Origin: Melioribacteraceae bacterium
Lineage (GTDB): Bacteria; Bacteroidota; Ignavibacteria; Ignavibacteriales; Melioribacteraceae
Length of the DNA stretch: 64,000 bases
Assembly: GCA_027030245.1 (NCBI GenBank)
Contig: JALVFE010000030.1
Span: 184,356-248,355, forward strand
Direction: 5' to 3'
The translations under genes were made by a program, and so were the position numbers. This document shows positions 8,120 through 16,357 of the stretch, one piece after another. Every line of letters begins with the position of its first letter. The stretch's first letter is position 1. Under the pieces are notes generated by a model. That model searched no databases, was not told the DNA's origin, and saw nothing but the letters and a program-made list of their open reading frames with translations.

Positions 8120-9312
8120 AAATATTCAAGTTTGGTATTCTGTTAATTTTTAGCGTGTTGATTTCGGTTCTCGTTTCATGCAACGATGACCCCACTTCTC
8201 TTGGTACCGATTTATTGCCGGATTCCGATTTTTTAAACTTAGTTCATGTTAACAGCAAAGAATTAAATTTAGATCAGAAAGCATGGAGTTTTACAGACTC
8301 GATCTCGACCGGCGGTTCCAGCAGAATTTTGTTGGGCAAATACGGTAATGTTGAGTCATGGATGCTTATTAAATTTTTCTATATATTCCCGGATTCGTTG
8401 GTTAGTTTTTGGAAAGACGGAAAGTTGACGATTAGTAAAACTTGGGTTGAATTAAAACCTGATTATTTATTAGGAGATTCCGTTCTCAATAATTTTTCTT
8501 TTGAAGTAAGACGAATTAAATCTTCATGGAGTTCCGCTTCGTTTAATCTCGATTCCCTTAATTCTTTGGTTTATGATGCGGAAAATTTAGCCGGTAATTT
8601 ATCTTTTGAAACCGATTCACTGATTCGATTCGATTTACCAACGGAAATTCCGCTCTTGTGGTTGACCGGGCAAGCGGAAAATTCATCAACGATAGATAAA
8701 GAAAACGGAATATTATTTATCCCAAATTCTTCTAATATGGTGTTGGGTTTTCAAGCTCTTGCCGAATTTACACAAAATCCTTTACCGCAATTAAAAATTG
8801 TTGTAGAAAAATCCGGGGCTTTTACCGATACACTTACTGCAACCCCTACGAGTGATATTCACATTGTAAAAGGAACATACCCCAAAACAGTACCCGGAAC
8901 TTTTGTTTTACAGGACGGACTTCCCGTGAGAGCAAAGTTTTGGATAGATTTGAATAAAATTCCTGCTAAGATGCCCATTAATAAAGCAACACTGACTTTT
9001 TTTGTTAATAAAGAACAATCGGTTGAAGGTTCCATAAAATCGGATTCTTTAGCTTTGTATGTGTATAGCGATTCTTTGGCAAATAAGATTAATAAAAATT
9101 ACGGAAGGATAATTTTAAAAAGATCTTCCGATACTTATACGGGTGATGTTACATCTTTTGTTCAAAGATGGATTAACGGAATTGCTAACGAAGGAATTAG
9201 AATAAACTTAACAGACGAATCGCGGGCATTATCGAAAATAGTTTTATACTCGAACGAAGCGGCAGATACAAGCAAGCGACCTTTGTTGGAAATTGATTAC
9301 ATTAAAAAATAA
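8116..9312 (+). CDS. DUF4270/DNRLRE-like outer-surface lipoprotein
   Basis: A 398-residue lipoprotein. The signal peptide ends in a lipobox (LVSC, Cys22) followed by NDDPTSLGTDLLPDSDFL, the start pattern of DUF4270 lipoproteins. The rest is beta-rich, and the last 90 residues look like a DNRLRE-type sandwich (W-I-N-G-I-A-N-E-G-I followed by SNEAADTSKRPLLEIDY). The TTG start at 8116 overlaps the upstream stop codon by four bases. DUF4270 genes sit beside glgA in Bacteroidota, which matches this context. Molecular function is unknown. Confidence 0.75.
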   Translation: MKIFKFGILLIFSVLISVLVSCNDDPTSLGTDLLPDSDFLNLVHVNSKELNLDQKAWSFTDSISTGGSSRILLGKYGNVESWMLIKFFYIFPDSLVSFWKDGKLTISKTWVELKPDYLLGDSVLNNFSFEVRRIKSSWSSASFNLDSLNSLVYDAENLAGNLSFETDSLIRFDLPTEIPLLWLTGQAENSSTIDKENGILFIPNSSNMVLGFQALAEFTQNPLPQLKIVVEKSGAFTDTLTATPTSDIHIVKGTYPKTVPGTFVLQDGLPVRAKFWIDLNKIPAKMPINKATLTFFVNKEQSVEGSIKSDSLALYVYSDSLANKINKNYGRIILKRSSDTYTGDVTSFVQRWINGIANEGIRINLTDESRALSKIVLYSNEAADTSKRPLLEIDYIKK

Positions 9313-9334
9313 TTCATTTAGAGATTAAATTTTT

Positions 9335-10597
9335 ATGAGAAAAGATAAAGTTTTAATTATTGCGGTTTTCTTCATAGTTATCGCATCGTTTCCGCAAACG
9401 AGAGTGTTTGCTCAAGGCGGTTCGTTATATACTCGTTATGGAATCGGAGATGTGTTCCAAACATATACTGCAAGAAAATCGGTTATTGGCGCGGGGGTTT
9501 CCGTTTTCGATAAATATTTTTTAAGTCCGGTTAATCCCGCATCATTTGCAAATTTGAAAATTACCCGTTTCAGCGTCGGATTAAATTACATCGGTTATAA
9601 TTTAAGCAATTCAACAGACAACGCATTTTATTCCGCAACCGATTTTACCGGCTTTTCTCTCGGCTTCCCTCTGCAACGGGATTACGGTCTGTCTTTCGTA
9701 TTGGGAATCCTCCCTTATTCCAAAGTTCAATATGCTGTTTCGGAAAAAAACATTCAATTGAATCCCGAAACCAAATACGACATTAATTTGGAAGGAAGCG
9801 GAAGTTTGAATAAGATTTTCTTGGGAACTTCGTATTCGACCGGATACGGAATTAATCTCGGCGCAACTTTTGAAATTTATACGGGAAACATTAAGCGGAC
9901 TTCCGATATCGCTTTTAACGAAACGGCAAAATATAATAGCGCAGGATATTCGGAAGAATATACTTATTCCGGTTTAGGTACAACATTCGGGTTGATTACC
10001 GAAAATTTAGCGCCGATTTTAGGGGTATCTAAAATTAACGATTTAAGAATAGGACTTTCTTATAATTTTACCGGAGAATTAAATACCGATACCAGTTTAA
10101 CATCCGCAACAAATTTGGGAGCCGTTACTGTTGAAAAAGGCTTAACCAAAACAAAAATCCCTTCCAAATTACTTACGGGTTTAAGTTTTGTTTGGGATGA
10201 AAATTATTTGGTTACCTTCGACTACATGTATCAACCTTGGTCGGGTTATACGTATAACTCCAAACCTGATAAGCATTTACAAGATTCGTATGCTGTTTCT
10301 GCCGGAATGGAATATCATCGCGGAAGGGAAACTTCCACGCGCTTTTGGGAACTGTTCAGAATATGGGGCGGTTTAAGATTTGAAAAGACCCCGTATCTTA
10401 TTAAAGGAATCAGTATTGAAGAATACAGCATAAATACAGGATTTTCAATCCCGCTCGGTTTAAGAAGTTCCGTCGATATTGGATTTTCTTATGGAATTAG
10501 AGGCTCAAATGAGTTAAATTTAATAAATGAAAAAATTATCAAAACTTTTATTTCTATAAACTTAGGTGAAATTTGGTTTATCAGACAAGAAAGATAA
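9335..10597 (+). CDS. Outer-membrane beta-barrel protein
   Basis: A 420-residue secreted protein with a clear signal peptide (about residues 1-27, ending VFAQG). The mature part is rich in glycine, tyrosine and alternating hydrophobic strands, opening with SLYTRYGIGDVFQTYTARKS and ending in an aromatic-rich strand (SINLGEIWFIRQER). This resembles FadL/OmpP1-like barrels common in Bacteroidota. No substrate can be proposed. It lies in the glgA run between the lipoprotein and the TPR protein, and the three may form an envelope unit. Confidence 0.75.
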   Translation: MRKDKVLIIAVFFIVIASFPQTRVFAQGGSLYTRYGIGDVFQTYTARKSVIGAGVSVFDKYFLSPVNPASFANLKITRFSVGLNYIGYNLSNSTDNAFYSATDFTGFSLGFPLQRDYGLSFVLGILPYSKVQYAVSEKNIQLNPETKYDINLEGSGSLNKIFLGTSYSTGYGINLGATFEIYTGNIKRTSDIAFNETAKYNSAGYSEEYTYSGLGTTFGLITENLAPILGVSKINDLRIGLSYNFTGELNTDTSLTSATNLGAVTVEKGLTKTKIPSKLLTGLSFVWDENYLVTFDYMYQPWSGYTYNSKPDKHLQDSYAVSAGMEYHRGRETSTRFWELFRIWGGLRFEKTPYLIKGISIEEYSINTGFSIPLGLRSSVDIGFSYGIRGSNELNLINEKIIKTFISINLGEIWFIRQER

Positions 10598-10611
10598 AAG
10601 GAGTATTAAAA

Positions 10612-11898
10612 TTGAAAAAGCTAGTTTTCTTACTTACCGTTTTGTTTTTTACTTTTGGAAGTCTCCAAGCCGCTGCAAACAGTCATTATAACGTAAATGT
10701 CGCAAAAAGCGATAGCATTAACTTAATGGCTGAAGCAAGTTTGTTCTTTGAAGCTTATAAATACAAACAATTCGACGATTGGACTATTGAGAAAGGATTC
10801 AATATTATAAACACCAAACCGGATGCTTTTCTGCAATATCAAATTTATCGTAAACTCGATAAAGTGATTTGGGCGGTTCACGATGACAGCACAACTTCCG
10901 AAGAACACAAAAAAGAATTAGCGGACACCGTACTTTATTTATATAACTTAGCCATGAAATACGATACGGCGAACATCGGAAACTATTTGGTACGAAGAGC
11001 TTATGTGTTGGAAAATTGGTTACATGCCCCTGTCGATACGGTTATTGCAGCTTATGAAAAAGCATTTGCCAGCGGCAAAAAGATAACCGCAAAATCTTAT
11101 TACATGGATCGATTGGGTCAGCTTTATGCCGAAAATGCCAGCGACGATAACGATTATCAAATGAAAGCACTTAATATTTACCTTAAACTTTCCGAAGAAG
11201 AGCCGGATAATCAACGTTGGATACAAATGATTAGTTCGCTTGCGGAAGACGAAGATCAATTACTGGATGCCCTTAAAAAAGGTTGGGAAGTTAATAAGGA
11301 TAATACCGAAAAAGCTTGGGCTTACGCAATTCAAAGCATCAAATTTCAAGCATGGGAAAGGGCAATCGAACCGTTGGAATATCTGGTTGAAAAACATCCC
11401 GATGTAATTAATTACTGGAAAGAACTTGCAAGAGCTTACGATAAAGCGGGAAGAACGGATAAAGCAATTTCCGCTTATAAAAAATTAATTAAACTGCAAC
11501 CGGATAACCGCGATAACTATTTGAATTTGGCATTGATTTACAAAAATATTGGTCAATTGGCCGTAGCGCGTTCTTATTTACACAAAGCAAGCAAGGTTAG
11601 TCCCGATTGGGATTATCCTTACTATGTTGAAGGAACTTTATACGAACAAGCGGCAAGAGAATGCGGGTTCGATTTTGAGGATAAATTAGTTTACTTGCTC
11701 GCTATCGAAATGTATAGAAAAGCAAAAAGCATGGGCGGTCAATGGTCTTCTCAAGCTGCGGAAAGAATCGATGCGTTGAAAAATTCAATTCCGACAAAAG
11801 AAGATTATTTCTTCCGTCATTATAAAAACGGTGATAAAATTAAAATTAAAGGTAAATGTTACGATTGGATTAACAGATCTGTAACGGTAAGATTTTAA
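10612..11898 (+). CDS. Periplasmic TPR-repeat protein
   Basis: A 428-residue protein with a signal peptide (residues 1-20, LKKLVFLLTVLFFTF...LQAAA) and a helical body with tetratricopeptide repeats, clearest at about residues 240-350 (WAYAIQSIKFQAWERAIEPL and the following YWKELARAYDKAGRTDKAI repeats). The start was set at TTG 10612, which has AAAGGAG 8 bases upstream; a longer frame from 10573 would run back into the previous gene. It is the last gene before a strong terminator. TPR domains serve as scaffolds, here probably for an envelope complex; no partner is known. Confidence 0.8.
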   Translation: MKKLVFLLTVLFFTFGSLQAAANSHYNVNVAKSDSINLMAEASLFFEAYKYKQFDDWTIEKGFNIINTKPDAFLQYQIYRKLDKVIWAVHDDSTTSEEHKKELADTVLYLYNLAMKYDTANIGNYLVRRAYVLENWLHAPVDTVIAAYEKAFASGKKITAKSYYMDRLGQLYAENASDDNDYQMKALNIYLKLSEEEPDNQRWIQMISSLAEDEDQLLDALKKGWEVNKDNTEKAWAYAIQSIKFQAWERAIEPLEYLVEKHPDVINYWKELARAYDKAGRTDKAISAYKKLIKLQPDNRDNYLNLALIYKNIGQLAVARSYLHKASKVSPDWDYPYYVEGTLYEQAARECGFDFEDKLVYLLAIEMYRKAKSMGGQWSSQAAERIDALKNSIPTKEDYFFRHYKNGDKIKIKGKCYDWINRSVTVRF

Positions 11899-11920
11899 TT
11901 TACGAATTGAATGAATTCTA

Positions 11921-11950
11921 CCCCGAAATTATTTCGGGGTTATTTTTTTA
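11921..11950 (+). terminator. Rho-independent terminator after the glgA run
   Basis: CCCCGAAAT and ATTTCGGGG form a GC-capped hairpin at 11921-11939, followed directly by TTATTTTTTTA. It ends the run that begins with glgA and separates it from glyA. Confidence 0.9.
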
Positions 11951-11982
11951 TATAATTTTCATTAACAAAAAACAGAAAAATC

Positions 11983-13290
11983 ATGCTTGAACATTTAAAA
12001 AACGATCCGGAAATATTTAAAGTCGTTAATCTTGAAATTGAAAGACAGTCCGATTATCTCGAATTGATAGCATCGGAAAATTTTGTTAGTCTCGCCGTTC
12101 TCGAAGCAGCCGGTTCGGTATTAACCAACAAATATGCGGAAGGTTATCCGGGCAAAAGATATTACGGCGGTTGCGAATATGTTGATATGGCGGAAGATAT
12201 TGCGCGTGAGAGATTAAAAAAGATTTTCAATGCAGAATACGTTAATGTTCAACCGCACAGCGGTTCCCAAGCGAATATGGCTGTTTACATGGCTCTGCTG
12301 AACCCGGGCGATACTTTTATGGGACTCAGCCTTGATCACGGCGGACATTTAACTCATGGTTCGTTTGTGAATTTCTCCGGTAAAATTTACCGCGCCGTAG
12401 GTTATAAGCTGAACGAAAAAACCAAAACTCTCGATTACGATTACATTGAAGATTTGGCAAAAAAAGAGAAACCGAAATTAATTGTTACCGGTGCAAGTGC
12501 ATATTCGAGGGATTGGGATTATGCTAAATTCCGCGAAATTGCCGACAGGGTAGGCGCATTCCTTATGTGCGACATGGCTCATCCCGCAGGACTGATTGCA
12601 AAAGGTTTATTGAATAACCCGTTACCTTATTGCGATGTTGTTACGTCTACAACGCATAAAACTTTACGCGGACCACGCGGCGGTATAATTTTAATCGGTA
12701 AAGACCGCGAAAATCCCATGGGAATTAAAACTCCCAAAGGAGACAGAGTGAAGTTAATGTCCGAAGTTTTCGATAGTATAGTAATGCCGGGTATTCAAGG
12801 CGGACCGTTGATGCATATCATTATGGCGAAAGCGGTTGCATTTGGCGAAGTGTTGCAAGATTCTTTTCAACAGTACGCAGAACAAGTTGTTAAAAACGCG
12901 AAAGTTCTTTCCGATGAACTTATGAAATTAGGTTACGATATTGTTTCGGGTGGAACCGACAATCACTTGATGTTAGTGGATTTAACAAATAAAAATATCA
13001 GCGGAAAGAAAGCCGAGAAAGCATTGGAGAAAGCGGGAATAACCGTTAATAAAAATATGATTCCGTTCGATACCAAAAGTCCTTTTGTTACAAGCGGAAT
13101 AAGAATCGGTACGCCTGCTGCAACAACGCGCGGAATGAAAGAAGAACAAATGATTCAAATTGCCGGACTGATTGATAAGGCAATAAAGAATTTTGAAAAT
13201 GAAGACGAATTAAACAATATCAAAAAGGAAGTAAAAAATCTCTGTGCTCAATTTCCGTTATATTCCGAGCTTAGAAATAAAATCGCTTAA
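11983..13290 (+). CDS. glyA: Serine hydroxymethyltransferase
   Basis: A 435-residue PLP enzyme that converts serine and tetrahydrofolate to glycine and 5,10-methylene-THF. The N-terminal [17 protein letters not shown], the substrate loop [19 protein letters not shown], and the PLP-lysine segment [13 protein letters not shown] are all intact. The length is slightly above the usual 415-425, with a short C-terminal tail. It is the first gene after the terminator, is followed without a gap by tatC, and probably has its promoter in the short AT-rich spacer. Confidence 0.97.
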   Translation: MLEHLKNDPEIFKVVNLEIERQSDYLELIASENFVSLAVLEAAGSVLTNKYAEGYPGKRYYGGCEYVDMAEDIARERLKKIFNAEYVNVQPHSGSQANMAVYMALLNPGDTFMGLSLDHGGHLTHGSFVNFSGKIYRAVGYKLNEKTKTLDYDYIEDLAKKEKPKLIVTGASAYSRDWDYAKFREIADRVGAFLMCDMAHPAGLIAKGLLNNPLPYCDVVTSTTHKTLRGPRGGIILIGKDRENPMGIKTPKGDRVKLMSEVFDSIVMPGIQGGPLMHIIMAKAVAFGEVLQDSFQQYAEQVVKNAKVLSDELMKLGYDIVSGGTDNHLMLVDLTNKNISGKKAEKALEKAGITVNKNMIPFDTKSPFVTSGIRIGTPAATTRGMKEEQMIQIAGLIDKAIKNFENEDELNNIKKEVKNLCAQFPLYSELRNKIA

Positions 13291-14046
13291 GTGAGTTCTC
13301 AAAAGTCAATCGAAAATAATAACCATTCCGTTGAAGCGGCGGAAATGTCTTTCCTCGATCACCTAGAGGAGTTACGCTGGCGGGTGATTTACGCTTTAAT
13401 CGGTATCGTGCTCGGTACCATAGTTGCATGGATTTTCATCGATTACATTATCGAAGGATTTTTACTTAAACCGGCGCAATCATCCGGAATTCATCTTCAA
13501 AACCTTCGTCCTTTCGGGCAACTGTTCCTTTATTTTCAAGTTGCTTTGATTGCAGGGTTTATCCTTAGTTTGCCAAACGTCTTTTATCAGTTTTGGAAAT
13601 TTATTGCTCCCGCTCTGAAGGAAAACGAGAAAAAATATATTTCTTCCATTGTAATTTTTTCTACGGTTTGTTTTTTGGCAGGAATCTTCTTTGCTTATTA
13701 CGTTATGCTTCCGATTACTCTTAAATTTGCCGCACAGTTTGGTACCGAAGAAATAGAAAACAATTTTGCAATTAAGGAATATCTATCAATTATAATTAGT
13801 ATAATGCTTGCCGCCGGTTTGGTATTCGAATTGCCGATGTTGTCGTTTATCTTGTCCAAAATCGGTATCCTGACGCCAAAATTAATGCAAAAATATAGAA
13901 GACACGCAATAGTTGTAATTATGATATTGGCGGCAATACTTACGCCCGGAACCGATCCTGTTGCACAAGTGTTATTGGCCGTACCGTTGGTTTTATTGTA
14001 CGAAATAAGTATATTCGTTTCGAAAATTTTTCAGAAAAAAGATTGA
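13291..14046 (+). CDS. tatC: Sec-independent translocase TatC
   Basis: A 251-residue membrane protein with six spans. The N-terminal TatC signature FLDHLEELRWRV is at residues 20-31, and conserved FELP and the late ILTPGTDPVAQ segment are present. TatC is the twin-arginine receptor for folded proteins. A client is in this window: actB carries a Tat-like SRRKF leader. The GTG start at 13291 touches the glyA stop; an ATG at about residue 19 would cut into the signature helix, so the GTG is preferred. tatA is not in the window. Confidence 0.95.
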   Translation: MSSQKSIENNNHSVEAAEMSFLDHLEELRWRVIYALIGIVLGTIVAWIFIDYIIEGFLLKPAQSSGIHLQNLRPFGQLFLYFQVALIAGFILSLPNVFYQFWKFIAPALKENEKKYISSIVIFSTVCFLAGIFFAYYVMLPITLKFAAQFGTEEIENNFAIKEYLSIIISIMLAAGLVFELPMLSFILSKIGILTPKLMQKYRRHAIVVIMILAAILTPGTDPVAQVLLAVPLVLLYEISIFVSKIFQKKD

Positions 14047-15023
14047 ATAAATTGAATCTTTCGGTAATAAGCAAACCAATAAAAGAAGAATTGGATCACT
14101 TCAATTCTTTGTTCAAAGACTCGCTGCGCTCGAAGGTCGGAATTGTAGACCTTATCGCAAAGTACATCGTAAAACAAAAAGGAAAAAAAATTAGACCTCT
14201 TTTGGTTTTGCTTTCCAGCAAAGTTTCGGGTGGCGTAACCGAGCGAAGTTACCGCGGAGCGATATTGGTCGAACTTCTACACACTGCAACTTTGGTTCAC
14301 GACGATGTAGTGGATTCCGCTGAGAAAAGAAGGGGGCTTCCATCGATTAATGCAATTTGGAAAAATAAGGTCGCAGTATTGATGGGCGATTATCTCCTTT
14401 CGCGCGGATTGCTGATAGCCGTGGAAAATAACGATTTCGATTTTCTCAAAGTAATCACTAACACGGTCAAAAGAATGTCGGAAGGTGAATTGCTGCAAAT
14501 AAACAAAACCCGAAAGCTTAATATTGACGAAGAAACTTACTTTAGAATTATTTCGGATAAAACAGCTTCTCTTCTTTCCACTTGTTGCGAAATTGGAGCC
14601 GCAAGCGCTACGAACGATGAAAGCAAAATTGAATTAATGAGCAGATTCGGTGAAAATCTCGGGATTGCATTCCAAATTAGAGATGATATACTCGATTTTA
14701 TCGGAACAAGCAAAATTATCGGTAAACCGCTCGGCGGCGATATAAAAGAAAAGAAAATCACACTGCCGCTAATTTATGCGTTAAGTCAAGCGGATAAGAA
14801 CACCGCAGCTTCAATAATTAAATTGATAAAAAACGGTAAAGATAAAAACAATGTGCAAAAGGTTATTGATTTTGTGAAAGAAAGCAAAGGAATAGAATAT
14901 GCTTATTCCGTTGCCAGAAAATATACGCAGGAAGCTAAAAAATGCTTGGATGATTTCCCGGCTTCGGAAAGCAAATTGGCTCTTGAATCTTTAGTCGATT
15001 TTGTAATTGACAGAAAAAATTAA
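14043..15023 (+). CDS. Trans-polyprenyl diphosphate synthase
   Basis: A 326-residue class I prenyltransferase that makes the isoprenoid tail, probably of menaquinone. The first aspartate-rich motif is in LVHDDVVDSAEKRRG near residues 82-96, and the second is QIRDDILDF near 213-221. Chain length cannot be read reliably, so octaprenyl (IspB) or heptaprenyl (HepT) remain possible. The TTG start at 14043 overlaps the tatC stop by four bases. A menaquinone-tail enzyme fits the quinol-dependent complex III encoded just downstream. Confidence 0.9.
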   Translation: MNKLNLSVISKPIKEELDHFNSLFKDSLRSKVGIVDLIAKYIVKQKGKKIRPLLVLLSSKVSGGVTERSYRGAILVELLHTATLVHDDVVDSAEKRRGLPSINAIWKNKVAVLMGDYLLSRGLLIAVENNDFDFLKVITNTVKRMSEGELLQINKTRKLNIDEETYFRIISDKTASLLSTCCEIGAASATNDESKIELMSRFGENLGIAFQIRDDILDFIGTSKIIGKPLGGDIKEKKITLPLIYALSQADKNTAASIIKLIKNGKDKNNVQKVIDFVKESKGIEYAYSVARKYTQEAKKCLDDFPASESKLALESLVDFVIDRKN

Positions 15024-15059
15024 ATTACCGCTTCATATATAATTTCTATTCTGTAAATC

Positions 15060-15413
15060 ATGTTTATACATTCCCTTGGAAAAAGGATTAAAAATTTTTT
15101 TAAAATCAAAATCTTTACGCTTAGAAAAAGGGGAAAGGACAATTCTTACCGGGACGAAAACACAAAAACGTGGTATTATGATAATGGAAACATTAAAGCA
15201 TTATGCCGTTACGAAAACGGGAAACTGCACGGCATCTCGGTTCATTACTACGAAAACGGAAATGTAAAATTAAAAGAAACTTACGTGGAAGGAGTTTTGG
15301 AAGGCATTACAAAAAAATACGACGAAAACGGTAAATTAATAATTGAAGAAATTTACAGAAGCGGAAATCTTATTGAAAGAAAATTTTATGGTATAAAAGA
15401 TAATTTATCCTAA
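15060..15413 (+). CDS. Small MORN-2/YwqK-like repeat protein
   Basis: A 117-residue protein with three tandem MORN_2-type repeats in the C-terminal 80 residues (YYDNGNIKALCRYENGKLHG, YYENGNVKLKETYVEGVLEG, YDENGKLIIEEIYRSGN). The first 30 residues are highly basic. Proteins of this type (YwqK family) are sometimes annotated as immunity or antitoxin proteins, but no toxin gene is adjacent. It starts at ATG 15060. Function unknown. Confidence 0.7.
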   Translation: MFIHSLGKRIKNFFKIKIFTLRKRGKDNSYRDENTKTWYYDNGNIKALCRYENGKLHGISVHYYENGNVKLKETYVEGVLEGITKKYDENGKLIIEEIYRSGNLIERKFYGIKDNLS

Positions 15414-15612
15414 TAAATTTTTGAAAAGTGAGCAAAATTATTTTGCAATTAAACAAATATTTTTTATTTTCGCTTAGTCTTTTTATTCAAGAATGAATAG
15501 TCTGAATTTTGTGGGTGTTCGTCATACCTTTGACGTACTAAAGCAATGATAATTTTTCCCTCGTTTATAAATTTATTTATTTAGTTAAATACTGAAATAA
15601 ATTAGGATTTAA
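15414..15612 (+). other. Spacer upstream of the ACIII-oxidase operon
   Basis: This 199-base AT-rich stretch holds no gene. It is the probable promoter region of the long respiratory operon that starts at 15613. The element at 15520-15557 is listed separately. Confidence 0.6.
15520..15557 (+). promoter_or_regulatory. Candidate promoter and palindromic operator for the ACIII operon
   Basis: TTTG at 15529-15532, then 17 bases, then TAATTTTT at 15550-15557 resembles the TTTG / TAnnTTTG promoter of Bacteroidota. Overlapping its upstream box is CGTCA-N6-TGACG (15520-15535), a symmetrical repeat with the spacing used by CRP/FNR-type dimers. Overlap with the upstream box would suit a repressor or a close activator. 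Both calls are inference. Confidence 0.4.
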
Positions 15613-16182
15613 ATGAATAATAAGTTACTGGATTACGCGTTAAGAGTTCGCCTTCCGATTACTCTGTTTGTTGTTGCTCTTGCTTTTACTATTACTTTTT
15701 ATGTTTCGAGAGCCGAAAGAGACGGAATCGGCTACCAACCGGATCAACCTATTAATTACTCTCACAAACTGCATGCCGGTGATTTACAAATCGATTGTCA
15801 ATATTGCCATACCGGTGTTACAAAGGGAAGGCATGCTTTAGTACCCAGCGTTAACATTTGTATGAACTGCCATACGATTGCAAGAAAAGACAAACCGGAA
15901 ATTATTAAATTAACCGAGTATTACAAATCCGGTAAACTTTTGCCGTGGAAACGTGTGCATAAGGTTCCGGATTATGCTTATTTCAATCATAGTGTTCACG
16001 TAAACAAAGGCATCAAATGCGAAACGTGTCACGGCGATCCGAGAAAGATGGATAAAATTGAACAAGTGAAAAATTTCAATATGACAGGTTGTTTGACTTG
16101 TCATAGAAACCCAGAAAAACAATTGCCTTATCTTGCCGATGTTAAGAAAGGCCCGGAAAATTGTTTTGCATGTCATAGATAG
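15613..16182 (+). CDS. actA: Alternative complex III pentaheme cytochrome ActA
   Basis: A 189-residue cytochrome with an N-terminal membrane anchor (about residues 13-32) and five CxxCH heme sites at C62, C83, C136, C160 and C184. The pattern of five c-type hemes behind a signal anchor, ahead of a molybdopterin-oxidoreductase-like gene, is that of ActA. It is the periplasmic electron-exit subunit of alternative complex III, the quinol:cytochrome c oxidoreductase that replaces bc1. It opens the 14.6-kb respiratory operon. Confidence 0.93.
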   Translation: MNNKLLDYALRVRLPITLFVVALAFTITFYVSRAERDGIGYQPDQPINYSHKLHAGDLQIDCQYCHTGVTKGRHALVPSVNICMNCHTIARKDKPEIIKLTEYYKSGKLLPWKRVHKVPDYAYFNHSVHVNKGIKCETCHGDPRKMDKIEQVKNFNMTGCLTCHRNPEKQLPYLADVKKGPENCFACHR

Positions 16183-16193
16183 GAAAAAGCAAA

Positions 16194-16349
16194 ATGGATA
16201 GAAAAAGTTTTTTTCAAAATTTGGGTAAAGGTGCACTGTTCTTTGCAGTGCTGAAAGCATTTCCGTTCAAGTTTTTCAACAACATTAACAGAAATGTAAA
16301 AAAAGTACAAGTTAAAATTCACCCTTCAGCAATTAAAAGAAATAAATAA
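16194..16349 (+). CDS. 51-residue protein between actA and actB
   Basis: A short frame with ATG 16194 behind AGGAAAAAGC, 11 bases after actA and 8 bases before actB, so it is tightly embedded in the operon. The protein starts MDRKSFFQNLGKGALFFAVLKAFPFKFF and ends in a strongly basic tail (NRNVKKVQVKIHPSAIKRNK). The beginning resembles a Tat/Rieske-type leader with one hydrophobic stretch at about 11-28, but it lacks a twin arginine. It may be a small ACIII subunit or assembly factor, or the remnant of a longer one. Confidence 0.65.
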   Translation: MDRKSFFQNLGKGALFFAVLKAFPFKFFNNINRNVKKVQVKIHPSAIKRNK

Positions 16350-16357
16350 GGTAAATT

